Shown here piece after piece: positions 42,768 through 51,696 of a DNA stretch of 64,000 bases (positions within the stretch are counted from its first letter, which is position 1; each line of letters opens with the position of its first letter). Made by a program: the position numbers and the translations under genes. The notes below the pieces were generated by a model. It had not been told where the DNA came from, made no database searches, and saw only the letters and a program-made list of their open reading frames with translations. The DNA is taken from positions 58,201 to 122,200 of the forward strand of contig CALVAM010000003.1 in assembly GCA_944325545.1 (NCBI GenBank), read 5' to 3'. Source of the DNA: Candidatus Gastranaerophilales bacterium (GTDB lineage: Bacteria > Cyanobacteriota > Vampirovibrionia > Gastranaerophilales > Gastranaerophilaceae).

Positions 42768-43516
42768 TCCATTAAAGTAGTCATAAGTATAGGATCGCCA
42801 TCTGTTGCAAGAACTGTATGTTCAAAGTGAGCAGATGGCATTCCATCTTTAGTAACGACAGTCCATTCATCATCTAAGACTTCTACATCATCACCGCCTA
42901 AATTAAGCATAGGCTCAATAGCGATTACCATGCCTGACTTTATAGGAGTTTTATCACCAACTCTGTAGTTGAATAAAAACGGATCTTCATGCATAGAATG
43001 TCCTACTCCGTGTCCGCCGTATCTGCGTACGATTCCGAGTTTTTCACGATTTGCGACATCTTCAATGGCTCCGGATATATCATCTAAAACATTACCGGCT
43101 CTCATTTTAGCAATCCCAGCCATAAGAGATTCTTCGGTTACACGCATTAAGCGTTTTTTCTCATCTGAAATTTCTCCTACAGCATAAGACCAAGCACTAT
43201 CTCCAACCATACCTCCGTATGTAGCACCAACATCAATTGCGATTATGTCGCCTTCTTTTAGAATAACGTTTTCTGATGGAATTCCGTGGACAATTTGTTC
43301 ATTAATCGAAGTGCAAATAGAAGCCGGAAAACCTGCATAACCTAAAAATGTAGGGATAGCTTTGTTTTCTTTAATTATTTTCATTGCAATGTTATCAAGT
43401 TCTTTTGTAGAAATACCCGGTTCTACAACCTTTTTCATTTCTTGATGAACTAAAGCAACAATATGTCCGGCATGTCGCATTCTTTTTATTTCGTCTCTAG
43501 ATTTTCGATTAATCAT
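42764..43516 (-). CDS. map: Methionine aminopeptidase, type I
   Basis: It removes the initiator Met from new proteins. The metal-binding residues appear in DVGATYGGMVGDSAW (two Asp), GGHGVGHSMHEDP (His), AIEPML (Glu) and SAHFEHTV (Glu). At 250 residues it is the short form without an N-terminal zinc finger. A GAGGA ribosome binding site lies 4 bases before the ATG. It is not in the usual secY-adk-map context. Confidence 0.96.
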   Translation of the reverse strand: MINRKSRDEIKRMRHAGHIVALVHQEMKKVVEPGISTKELDNIAMKIIKENKAIPTFLGYAGFPASICTSINEQIVHGIPSENVILKEGDIIAIDVGATYGGMVGDSAWSYAVGEISDEKKRLMRVTEESLMAGIAKMRAGNVLDDISGAIEDVANREKLGIVRRYGGHGVGHSMHEDPFLFNYRVGDKTPIKSGMVIAIEPMLNLGGDDVEVLDDEWTVVTKDGMPSAHFEHTVLATDGDPILMTTLMD

Positions 43517-43640
43517 ATTATCCTCATTTCCTTTTTTATATATTATGTCTAACAGGAAAGTTTTTCAACATGATATTTAGGGGGTAAATTTAAAAACACA
43601 AATAAAAAACACATAAAATTAAACAACTTAAAAAATTTTG

Positions 43641-43671
43641 TTGACAATGAAAATTGATTTGATATTATAAT
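43641..43671 (+). promoter_or_regulatory. tRNA-Glu promoter
   Basis: A consensus TTGACA (43641-43646) is followed by TATTAT or TATAAT (43663-43671), 16-19 bases on. The tRNA starts about 20 bases downstream. Confidence 0.7.
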
Positions 43672-43689
43672 AAATGTCGATAGGAACTA

Positions 43690-43765
43690 GCCCCCATCGT
43701 CTAGAGGCCTAGGACAACACCCTTTCACGGTGTAGACAGCGATTCGAATTCGCTTGGGGGTACCA
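43690..43765 (+). tRNA. trnE: tRNA-Glu (anticodon TTC)
   Basis: The 76-base gene folds into a full cloverleaf: acceptor GCCCCCA/TGGGGGT, anticodon loop CTTTCAC with TTC, T loop TTCGAAT, and an encoded CCA end. The sequence is very close to cyanobacterial tRNA-Glu as I remember it, a useful phylogenetic hint. It is monocistronic. Confidence 0.97.
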
Positions 43766-43769
43766 TTTA

Positions 43770-43801
43770 AAAAAAGAAGCCAATTAGAGGCTTCTTTTTT
43801 T
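43770..43801 (+). terminator. tRNA-Glu terminator
   Basis: AAAAAGAAGCC/GGCTTCTTTTT with a 7-base loop directly after the CCA end. Confidence 0.88.
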
Positions 43802-43874
43802 ATGCTCTGTTATATTTTAGCTAAATATGTTATAATGAATAGGTCAAAGAGTTATTTTATCATAGGAGATTTTT

Positions 43875-45221
43875 ATGCCTGTTATTTCCAGATCTATATA
43901 TGTTTTAGCATTTTTTGATACGTTGATTATTGCGTTTATTACATTATTTACTTTTTGTAGTTTTACTAATTCTTTGACTCAATTGTTTTTAATAACTTTT
44001 TTAGTTTTATTTATACTTACTTTTGTTTTGTATACTAAAAAGTTTTATGATATTAGGAAATATTCTTTTAAAGATATTTATTACCTTTTTGAAGGAGTTT
44101 CTGTTGCAACTGTTATTACTGCGATACCTTTATATTTTCTAGGTTTTAATATTGTTGCATTTATTCTATTAGCTGTTAATACTATTTTGATTTTTACGGG
44201 TTTACTGCTTTTTAGACTGGCTTTTCAATTTTTTAATTCTTATTGTAAATCAACTAAAAATGTTTTAATTGTAGGTGCAGGTCAGGATGGAAAGTTGATT
44301 GCAGAAGAAATTCAATCTCGTCCGGAGTTGGGTATGAAAGTTGTTGGATTCTTGGATGATAATATGAACACTATTGAAGATGAAGACTCTACAATTCCAA
44401 TTCTTGGGCTTACTTGTGATTCTGAAGCTGTTATAAAAGATAATAATGTTAAAATTGTAATTGTCGCTGTAAAATCTAGAATGGATGCGGAAATTCTTAC
44501 TGATTTAGTAAAAGGCATTCCACTTGAAGTTAAAGTTTGGAGAATGCCTAAATTTTATGAAAAAATTACTAGTAAATATCTAGTATCAAAAATGACAGTA
44601 AACTGGCTTTTTTATGATTGCACTAAGAAAAAAGCTATTTTATATGCTCATCTAAAACGTTTGTGTGATATTATTTCTTCAATTTTAATTATGTTAGTAA
44701 CGTTACCTATTTCAATTATTGCGATGATTGGTATTAAGCTTTCAGATTTAGGGCCTGTTTTTTATTTCCAAACAAGAATTGGAAAATTTGGTAAACCTTT
44801 TAAGATGATTAAATTTAGGACAATGTATCAAGATAAAGTTGAAGATAATTTTGATGATGATTTAAATGAAGTACAAGATGATGATAAAAGAATAATGCCG
44901 TTCTGCAGAATTCTTAGGAAATTTCATATTGATGAATTGCCTCAAATGATTAATGTTTTAAGAGGTGAAATGAGTATAATAGGTCCAAGACCTGTTAGAG
45001 AAGAAGTCTATTATGAAAACAAAGAACGTGTACCTTTTTGGGAATGCAGAAATTGGGTTCGCCCAGGATGGTGCGGTTGGCAACAAGTTAATGTTTGTGA
45101 CCCAACTGCAGAAGACAGACTTAAATATGATCTTTATTATATAAGACATCGTAAGCTTTTATGGGAATTTGCAATTCTTGTTCAATATTTTGCAAAAGTT
45201 ATTACTGGCCGATGTAAATAA
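43875..45221 (+). CDS. Polyprenyl-phosphate sugar-1-phosphate transferase
   Basis: The protein starts exopolysaccharide or O-antigen repeat-unit synthesis by loading a sugar phosphate onto undecaprenyl phosphate. Four membrane helices occupy residues 8-115. A Rossmann-like CoA_binding_3 domain (VLIVGAGQDGKLIAEEI) covers 130-245. The catalytic domain runs from 255 (KRLCDIISSILIML helix, then KFRTM, DELPQMINVLRGEMS, GPRPVREE). This is the WbaP/WcaJ-type architecture. A TATAAT promoter and AGGAG precede it. The sugar is unknown. Confidence 0.9.
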   Translation: MPVISRSIYVLAFFDTLIIAFITLFTFCSFTNSLTQLFLITFLVLFILTFVLYTKKFYDIRKYSFKDIYYLFEGVSVATVITAIPLYFLGFNIVAFILLAVNTILIFTGLLLFRLAFQFFNSYCKSTKNVLIVGAGQDGKLIAEEIQSRPELGMKVVGFLDDNMNTIEDEDSTIPILGLTCDSEAVIKDNNVKIVIVAVKSRMDAEILTDLVKGIPLEVKVWRMPKFYEKITSKYLVSKMTVNWLFYDCTKKKAILYAHLKRLCDIISSILIMLVTLPISIIAMIGIKLSDLGPVFYFQTRIGKFGKPFKMIKFRTMYQDKVEDNFDDDLNEVQDDDKRIMPFCRILRKFHIDELPQMINVLRGEMSIIGPRPVREEVYYENKERVPFWECRNWVRPGWCGWQQVNVCDPTAEDRLKYDLYYIRHRKLLWEFAILVQYFAKVITGRCK

Positions 45222-45235
45222 ATTTATGTTTTTGG

Positions 45236-45292
45236 TATAATTTATTTTGAAGAAGGGGAATTTGAGGATGTATTTTATCCCCTTTTAAGGAG
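45236..45292 (+). promoter_or_regulatory. gatA promoter and leader hairpin
   Basis: TATAAT (45236-45241) is followed by a hairpin AAGGGGA/TCCCCTT (45253-45259, 45278-45284) with TTTT after it, just before the AAGGAG ribosome binding site. It could be a weak attenuator. Confidence 0.45.
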
Positions 45293-45297
45293 AAATT

Positions 45298-46761
45298 ATG
45301 CTAGAACTATTGAAAAAGAGTGCAATAGAACAAAGCAAAGCACTTAAAAATAAGGAAATTTCTGCAGTAGAGCTTACAAAAGCTTCAATTGACAGAATTA
45401 AATCTATTGATGAAAAACTCGGTGCTTTCAATTCTTTAACTGAAGAAACAGCTTTGGAAACTGCTAAGAAAGTTGATGAAAAAATCGCTAAAGGTGAAGA
45501 ATTACCTCTTCTTGCAGGGGTTCCTCTTGCTTTAAAAGATAATATGAATTTAATTGGCTCTAAAACCACAGCTTCAAGTAAAATTTTAGAGAATTTTGTA
45601 TCACCATATAATGCTACAGCTACACAAAAACTTTTGGATAATTTAATTCCGATTGTTGGTAAAGCGAACTTAGATGAATTTGCAATGGGTTCTTCTAATG
45701 AAAATTCAGCATTTAAAAAGGTTCATAATCCTTGGAATTTAAATAAGGTTCCCGGTGGTTCTTCCGGCGGCTCTGCTGCATCTGTTGCTGCTTGTGAAGC
45801 TACCTTAGCTCTTGGTTCAGATACTGGCGGAAGTATCAGATTACCTGCAAGTTTTTGCGGTATTGTTGGTATGAAACCTACATATGGTATTGTATCAAGA
45901 TATGGTCTTATTGCTTTTGCCTCATCTCTTGACCAGATTGGTCCTTTTGCAAGAACTGTTGAAGATGCTGCGGCTCTTTTAGAAGTAATTGCAGGATATG
46001 ATTATCATGACTCTACTTCTTTAAACAGACCTGTAGAAAATTATAGAGCCGGACTTAATAATGATATCAAAGGTATGAAAATCGGAGTTGTTAAAGAGCT
46101 TATTTCAGAAGGTCTTGCTCCTGATGTACAGAAAGCAATGCAAGCTGCAATTGATACTTATAAATCTTTAGGTGCTGAAATTGTTGAAATTTCTTTACCT
46201 AATTTAAAACACTCAATTGGTATTTATTATATTCTTGCAACTGCAGAATGTAGTTCTAATTTGGCTAGATTTGACGGTGTAAGATACGGTCATAGAACTG
46301 CTAATGCAAATAATTTGCTTGAAATGTATTGTAAAACTCGTGCGGAAGGTTTTGGACCGGAAGTTAAACGTCGTATAATGCTTGGAACATATGCCTTATC
46401 ATCTGGGTATTATGATGCTTATTATAAAAAAGCTCTTCAAATGAGAAGAGTTGTAACAGAGGACTTCTTAAAAGCATTTGCTCAAGTTGATGCTCTTATT
46501 TCTCCAACTTGTCCAAATACCGCTTTTGATTTAGGAGCTAAGACAGAAGACCCTCTTGCTATGTATTTAACTGATATTGCTACTATTTCTGCTAATTTAG
46601 CCGGAATTCCTGCAATTTCTGTTCCAGCAGGGTTCGATACGGATGGTATGCCTATTGGGCTTCAAATTATGACACCGCAGTTGACTGAATCTAAGTTGTT
46701 TAATATTGCTTATAAGTTTGAACAACAGCATGATTATTATAAACAACTGGCTAATATTTAA
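45298..46761 (+). CDS. gatA: Glutamyl-tRNA(Gln) amidotransferase subunit A
   Basis: It is the glutaminase subunit of GatCAB, which turns Glu-tRNA-Gln (and Asp-tRNA-Asn) into the correct form. The amidase triad is in place: Lys80 in ALKDN, Ser155 in GGSSGGSAA and Ser179 in SDTGGSIR. At 487 residues it is full length. gatB and gatC are not adjacent. A terminator follows. Confidence 0.96.
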   Translation: MLELLKKSAIEQSKALKNKEISAVELTKASIDRIKSIDEKLGAFNSLTEETALETAKKVDEKIAKGEELPLLAGVPLALKDNMNLIGSKTTASSKILENFVSPYNATATQKLLDNLIPIVGKANLDEFAMGSSNENSAFKKVHNPWNLNKVPGGSSGGSAASVAACEATLALGSDTGGSIRLPASFCGIVGMKPTYGIVSRYGLIAFASSLDQIGPFARTVEDAAALLEVIAGYDYHDSTSLNRPVENYRAGLNNDIKGMKIGVVKELISEGLAPDVQKAMQAAIDTYKSLGAEIVEISLPNLKHSIGIYYILATAECSSNLARFDGVRYGHRTANANNLLEMYCKTRAEGFGPEVKRRIMLGTYALSSGYYDAYYKKALQMRRVVTEDFLKAFAQVDALISPTCPNTAFDLGAKTEDPLAMYLTDIATISANLAGIPAISVPAGFDTDGMPIGLQIMTPQLTESKLFNIAYKFEQQHDYYKQLANI

Positions 46762-46778
46762 TTCTAAAAGTAAATAAT

Positions 46779-46806
46779 AAAAACTCCCTGATATAGGGAG
46801 TTTTTA
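46779..46806. terminator. gatA terminator, bidirectional
   Basis: AAAAACTCCCT/AGGGAGTTTTT with a 5-base loop, shared with the convergent apt operon. Confidence 0.88.
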
Positions 46807-46843
46807 TTTTATCTTAAAAAGACATTTTTATATTTCGTAAAAA

Positions 46844-47392
46844 TTAGTCAATATCATAATTTAGCATAGAAATTACTTTAATTCCTTCTGCTTCAATTTT
46901 TTCTCTGCCTTTAAGAGGATCCAGTTCTATAATGAAAGCTGACGCAACTACTTCTGCACCTACTCTTTTTACCAATTTACATGCCGCAACTGCAGTTCCG
47001 CCTGTTGCTAATAAATCATCTATTACAATGACTCTATCTCCTGATTTTAGAGCATCAGCATGCATTTCAATTGTGTCTGTTCCGTATTCTAATGAATAAG
47101 ATTCTTTTATTGTTTCAGCAGGAAGTTTGTTAGGCTTTCTTATAGGAATAAAACCAGCGTTTAATTTGTAAGCAAGTGCTGCTCCAAAAATAAATCCTCT
47201 AGATTCAACACCTGCAACATAATCAATGTTTTCATTTTTGAATTTTTCATATAAAAATTCAATCATATATTCCATTGCTTTAGCATCTTTAGTTGCTGTA
47301 GTAATATCTAGAAACATAATTCCTTTCTTAGGAAAATTAGGAACTGTTCTTACATGACTTCTTACATAATCAAATTTATCTTTTTCTAACAT
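46844..47392 (-). CDS. apt: Adenine phosphoribosyltransferase
   Basis: It salvages adenine to AMP with PRPP. The PRPP-binding motif VIVIDDLLATGGT is near residue 125, and the N-terminal VPNFPKKGIMFLDIT is diagnostic. The length of 182 is normal. It follows the glycosyltransferase gene after 6 bases and has a GAGGT ribosome binding site that overlaps the end of that gene. Confidence 0.95.
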   Translation of the reverse strand: MLEKDKFDYVRSHVRTVPNFPKKGIMFLDITTATKDAKAMEYMIEFLYEKFKNENIDYVAGVESRGFIFGAALAYKLNAGFIPIRKPNKLPAETIKESYSLEYGTDTIEMHADALKSGDRVIVIDDLLATGGTAVAACKLVKRVGAEVVASAFIIELDPLKGREKIEAEGIKVISMLNYDID

Positions 47393-47398
47393 AGCTAT

Positions 47399-48781
47399 TT
47401 ATACCTCTTGTAATTCTTTTTCTTGCTTGCATTCTTCTTCAAGAATTAAACCGTGTGCAGTTTTACCCCAGTTTAAATCCTTCTTGCAGAATAATATTTT
47501 ACCACAAATAAATAATTCCATTGGGAACCAAATTATTAAGAAATATATTGTGGTTTCAAAAGCTTCAATTAAAGCCTTCATTCTTGGGTATCCGGCATAT
47601 TTCCTTAAACTGTATCTTATTGCGAATAAAAATCCAAATCCTACAACTATTGATACAATTAAAGAAGACCATAAAACATTATGTAAACTGTATGGATCTG
47701 TTTTATCCGTAAAGAATTTTATTATTCTAAAGAATACTTCCATCATAAACCATAATGGCATAATAAATTGTGTAATATATACGGCCATATCAAGCCTTGC
47801 TCTTAATGACATTTTTTTTGAAAACATTGCTTCGGCAAAGTATTCTAAATATCTTCTAATAGTACCTTCAAGCCATCTTCTTCTTTGTCTAAATAAAGGA
47901 AGAATATAAATTATACCTTCTTCATAAACGCAAGCTTCTTGACAATATCTTATATCCCACCCTTTTATATGCAATCTAGTAGACATGTCTAAATCGTCAG
48001 TAATCGTATAATTATTCCAACCATTGATATCGTCTAGAGCTGCTCTTTTTATTAATTCACCATTTCCTCTAAGTTCAACGGCTCCTTTAACAGCATCTCT
48101 TCCGGCTTGTAGATATGTGTCAAAAGTGTATTCATTATTCTGACATCTTGTTAGGAAATTATAATTGCTGTTTCGAATAATTTTTCTTGCTTGAACTGCT
48201 CCAACATCAGCTGGTTCCAAATTAGGGACTAGTTTTGATAAAAAATCAGGATCAACAGTCGCATCAGCATCAAAAACTAAAATTGCCTCTCCTTTGGCTA
48301 GTTTTAATGCGTCGTTTAAAACTGCGGATTTCCCGGGAAAAGCTCCTTGTTCTCTTATTAAAGCTTTGACTTTTGGGTATTGTTTTTCTAAATCTTTTAT
48401 TACAGAGGCAGTATTATCTGTGCTTCTGTCGTCAATTACAATAACTTCAAAATTATTGTAATCCATTTTTAAGATGTTTTTTACCGTACAAGCAATGACA
48501 TTTTCCTCATTATGTGCCGGAATCATTACTGTTACAAAAGGTTTGAATGCTTCATTAATAACTGGAGGGTGTTTTTTTAATTTTCTTTTTTGATACTTCA
48601 TTGCGGCAATTGAATATAAGCCGTATATTACCATACACACACATAATATAACGAAACCTACGACTGTATTAACATGATTTTGAAAAATATATAAAAATAC
48701 CCCCAAGCATGACAATATTACAAATAAAAGAATTCTTTCTCTCATAATCTCCCAAAAACCATCCTTTATAAGCTTTAACAT
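47399..48781 (-). CDS. Membrane family 2 glycosyltransferase (polysaccharide synthase type)
   Basis: Two membrane helices come first (residues 16-60), then a GT-A domain with FVTVMIPAHNEEN, VIDDRSTDNTA, a DxD equivalent FDADA, ITDDLDMS and the processivity motif QRRRWLEG, then three or four C-terminal membrane helices. This matches PgaC/HasA/BcsA-like processive synthases. The polymer is unknown; together with the sugar transferase at 43875 it points to an exopolysaccharide. It has a leaderless-type promoter. Confidence 0.88.
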   Translation of the reverse strand: MLKLIKDGFWEIMRERILLFVILSCLGVFLYIFQNHVNTVVGFVILCVCMVIYGLYSIAAMKYQKRKLKKHPPVINEAFKPFVTVMIPAHNEENVIACTVKNILKMDYNNFEVIVIDDRSTDNTASVIKDLEKQYPKVKALIREQGAFPGKSAVLNDALKLAKGEAILVFDADATVDPDFLSKLVPNLEPADVGAVQARKIIRNSNYNFLTRCQNNEYTFDTYLQAGRDAVKGAVELRGNGELIKRAALDDINGWNNYTITDDLDMSTRLHIKGWDIRYCQEACVYEEGIIYILPLFRQRRRWLEGTIRRYLEYFAEAMFSKKMSLRARLDMAVYITQFIMPLWFMMEVFFRIIKFFTDKTDPYSLHNVLWSSLIVSIVVGFGFLFAIRYSLRKYAGYPRMKALIEAFETTIYFLIIWFPMELFICGKILFCKKDLNWGKTAHGLILEEECKQEKELQEV

Positions 48782-48790
48782 CGTTTATGA

Positions 48791-48818
48791 ATCATAGCCT
48801 ATATCACGATTATATCAA
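48791..48818 (-). promoter_or_regulatory. Promoter TTGATA-16-TATGAT of glycosyltransferase
   Basis: On the minus strand the -35 is 48813-48818 and the -10 48791-48796. The ATG follows 9 bases later with no Shine-Dalgarno. Confidence 0.55.
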
Positions 48819-48895
48819 AAACATTAACTTTTGTGGCGTTTTTCCTTTTTTTTTAAATTCAATGTTACATTTCTTAATAAATTTAATTAAAAAAA

Positions 48896-48920
48896 GCAAT
48901 TTTCAAATAAGTAAATACTT
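48896..48920 (+). promoter_or_regulatory. GCAATT-N15-ACTT element, site 7
   Basis: GCAATT, 15 bases, ACTT, then TATATATACATAAGAGA, ending 36 bases before ATG 48957. This is the clearest example of the element. Confidence 0.75.
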
Positions 48921-48956
48921 TATATATACATAAGAGATATTTTAAGGAGTAAGAAG

Positions 48957-49250
48957 ATGAATTTATTTATAAAAACTGAAGTAACAACAGAAGAAATGAA
49001 TTCAATAAAAGACTTTTTTGCAGAGTTTGATAAAGAAGTCGAAACAGTAACTCCGGAGGAAGCAAGTAAAGAAACTTCTGTTACAAAATATATCTCTTCA
49101 TTAGTAACATCTTGTTATCAAAAATCAGTTGAGGATATTGCAAATACAAAAATTGGTAATAAAGTAGTTAGAAAAAGAAATTTACAACAAGTAATGAGAG
49201 AATCATTTTTCTATGGTTCAAACAGATTTGGAAATAATTTTATAGCATAA
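48957..49250 (+). CDS. Small hypothetical protein, 97 residues
   Basis: An acidic N-terminal half (NSIKDFFAEFDKEVETV) is followed by a basic C-terminal half (KIGNKVVRKRNLQQVMRES) ending NRFGNNFIA. There is no signal peptide. AAGGAG lies 8 bases before the ATG. It shares its promoter type and its 3' signature with the 288-residue coiled-coil gene at 13254, so the two are probably co-regulated. The function is unknown. Confidence 0.7.
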   Translation: MNLFIKTEVTTEEMNSIKDFFAEFDKEVETVTPEEASKETSVTKYISSLVTSCYQKSVEDIANTKIGNKVVRKRNLQQVMRESFFYGSNRFGNNFIA

Positions 49251-49278
49251 AACACATCTCTTATATAAATTTACTTAT

Positions 49279-49326
49279 ATCTTACATCTTACAAAAATTT
49301 TTAGTCCCGATTAGGGACTTTTTTTT
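49279..49326 (+). terminator. ATCTTACATCTTACAAA signature plus terminator
   Basis: The signature at 49279-49295 is followed by TTTTTA and a stem AGTCCC/GGGACT with a long T run, as after the gene ending at 14120, although the stem sequences differ. Its T run reaches into the end of comEC. Confidence 0.82.
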
Positions 49327-51682
49327 GTATGTATTTTCTTTTTAGTGAGTTAAATGTGTATATTTTAAAATTGTTTTTATTTATAACAATTTTAATTGAA
49401 TTATTAGTATCAGTTCTAAAAATTTGTGTATTTTTAAGAATATTTAATGTATAAATGGAAGGATGTCCAAATTTGTTTTCTCCTACTGAGATTATGGATA
49501 TTTGTGGATTAAGATATTGAATTAATGACTTATTGATACTACCTAAGGCTCCGTGATGACCAACTTTTAAAATTGTAATATTTTGTGGTAAGTCTGTTTT
49601 TATTTCTTTTAGCGTTTTTATTCCGGCATCACCTGTAAACAGCATTTTAAACTTATTATATTCTACTAATGTTATTATAGAAGATTCGTTATCATCATTT
49701 TCTTTTATGTTTTGTGTAATGTAGTTTGTAATTTTTACATTTGATTTATCATAAATTTTTTGCTTGTTACTTGTTAAAACAAGTTTAGATTTTTGATTTT
49801 TATAAAGAAATTTGGCTTCTTTTGAATTATGACTAAACGAGTTTATATAAATATTTTTAACGTTCAAATTGTTTACAATATCTATAATTCCTCCAGAATG
49901 ATCATTGTCAAAATGTGTTAAGATAATACCTTCGATATTTTTAATGCCATTATCTTTTAGGTATTTTAAAATTACAATTTCAGCTTGAGATTTTCCCCCA
50001 TTGTAGCCGCGTTTTCCTGTATCGATTAAGAAATATTCATTTTTGGGAGTTTTTATTAAGAAAGAGTCTGCGTTTCCTACATCAAAAGTGATAATTTCTA
50101 AATCTGAATTTTTTATGGGAATTATTGATATTAATAATATTGTTGTAAGTATTAAAACAATGTTTTTTATTTTGTGTAGGTATTTTTCACGTATTTCGCT
50201 ATTCATAAGTAGAGTTAGGGAACTCAGAATAAGGTAGTATAAAATTAGTTGGAAAATAGAAGGGTGTGAGGTTTGTGTAATTGAATTTGGTAGATTTCCC
50301 CAAAAGTTTGAAATATTTATAATTAGTGTAAGTAACGGATTTAATAGATAGTCACACAAATTAAATAAAGTATTCGGAATAATAAAACCAAGTAATGAAC
50401 TTATAAAACCTATGAAACTAACTATCGATAGTACAGGTACGCTGAAGATATTGGCAAAAACAGAGTAAACACTAATATTATTAAAGTAAAAAATTTGTAA
50501 TGGTATAACCCAAAGTTGTGCTATTATTGGAACTGTTATCGTTCCAATAATCCAGCTTATTATTTTATTTTTGAATTTATTCAAGAACGGTGCAGAAAGT
50601 AACAGTCCAAATGTTACTAAAAACGATAGTTGAAAACCTACATCATTAAGATACATTGGATTGTATATTAACATTAAAAAAGCAACAAAAGAAAGTAGTG
50701 CTATACTATGAGTATCTCTGTCAATTAGTTTTCCAATTAAAACAAAAATCAGCATAAGAGTCGCTCTAACGACTGAGGGTCCAAGGCCTGTCATTAGTGA
50801 ATACGTTATTACCATTAGTATACAAAAGGATATATTTAATTTATAGTTTATCTTAAATAAAGATAAAAAATAGTAAAAGAATGAGAATATAAAAGCAACA
50901 TTCATACCAGATGCCGCAAGTATATGAAGTAAACCGGAATTTGTAAAAGAATTTTTTATATTTTCAGGCGGAGTAATTGCATCATCTCCAAAAACTATAC
51001 CACCTAATAGTTCTAAGTTAGGAGTTTTTATAATTTTTGAGTGTTTTGTTATAATTTCTTCTCTATATTTATTTATAAATTGAAGAGTTTTTTCATAGAA
51101 AGTTTTTGAATGATTAATTTTTGAGATGCAGTTATTTTCTTTTCCGTAAAATACAGAGTATGAATTAAAATTTCTTAAGTAGTTCCCATAATCAAATTGA
51201 GAAGGGTTACCTGCTTTAAAAGGCGTAGAAAGTATCCCTTCGATTTTATAAGTATCATATATTTTAAGTTTTTTATAACAATTGGTTAGTGTGACAAAAG
51301 TTTTTTCATCTTTTAATTCTAAAGTTCTGTTATCGTATTTTATTTTATTAACTAAAAAGAAAAATTTTTGTTTATTGTAATCTTTATTTTGTGGTATGGA
51401 TATTATTTGTCCTTGTATTGAAGTTTTTTTAGGGGCAATATTAAGTAATATATCTGTATCTTTTAATTTTAGTGAAATATTGAAAATTCCAAAGTAAAAA
51501 ATTAAATTACAAATAATCAAATATTTTGGAGAAAAAATATTTTTAGAAATTGCTAAAATTGAAAAGAATAAAATTAAAGAAGTTGCAAAAATTTGGAAAT
51601 TATATAGCACTGAAATCAATGCAAAAATATAAAATCCGACAATAAGCAACATTAAGCAGTTCTTATTTTTAAGATATTCCAT
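49301..51682 (-). CDS. comEC: DNA uptake channel ComEC/Rec2
   Basis: The 793-residue protein has the full ComEC layout: N-terminal membrane helices and OB-like domain (about 10-170), the multi-helix Competence domain (230-500, with ASGMNVAFIFSFF and LGPSVVRATLML), and a C-terminal metallo-beta-lactamase-like domain (535-790, THFDNDHSGG and DVGNADSFLI). In natural transformation it passes single-stranded DNA through the inner membrane. It follows infB after 14 bases. Natural competence is plausible but other com genes are not in the window. Confidence 0.93.
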   Translation of the reverse strand: MEYLKNKNCLMLLIVGFYIFALISVLYNFQIFATSLILFFSILAISKNIFSPKYLIICNLIFYFGIFNISLKLKDTDILLNIAPKKTSIQGQIISIPQNKDYNKQKFFFLVNKIKYDNRTLELKDEKTFVTLTNCYKKLKIYDTYKIEGILSTPFKAGNPSQFDYGNYLRNFNSYSVFYGKENNCISKINHSKTFYEKTLQFINKYREEIITKHSKIIKTPNLELLGGIVFGDDAITPPENIKNSFTNSGLLHILAASGMNVAFIFSFFYYFLSLFKINYKLNISFCILMVITYSLMTGLGPSVVRATLMLIFVLIGKLIDRDTHSIALLSFVAFLMLIYNPMYLNDVGFQLSFLVTFGLLLSAPFLNKFKNKIISWIIGTITVPIIAQLWVIPLQIFYFNNISVYSVFANIFSVPVLSIVSFIGFISSLLGFIIPNTLFNLCDYLLNPLLTLIINISNFWGNLPNSITQTSHPSIFQLILYYLILSSLTLLMNSEIREKYLHKIKNIVLILTTILLISIIPIKNSDLEIITFDVGNADSFLIKTPKNEYFLIDTGKRGYNGGKSQAEIVILKYLKDNGIKNIEGIILTHFDNDHSGGIIDIVNNLNVKNIYINSFSHNSKEAKFLYKNQKSKLVLTSNKQKIYDKSNVKITNYITQNIKENDDNESSIITLVEYNKFKMLFTGDAGIKTLKEIKTDLPQNITILKVGHHGALGSINKSLIQYLNPQISIISVGENKFGHPSIYTLNILKNTQIFRTDTNNSIKIVINKNNFKIYTFNSLKRKYIQKKVPNRD

Positions 51683-51696
51683 TATAAAAGAGCCTA

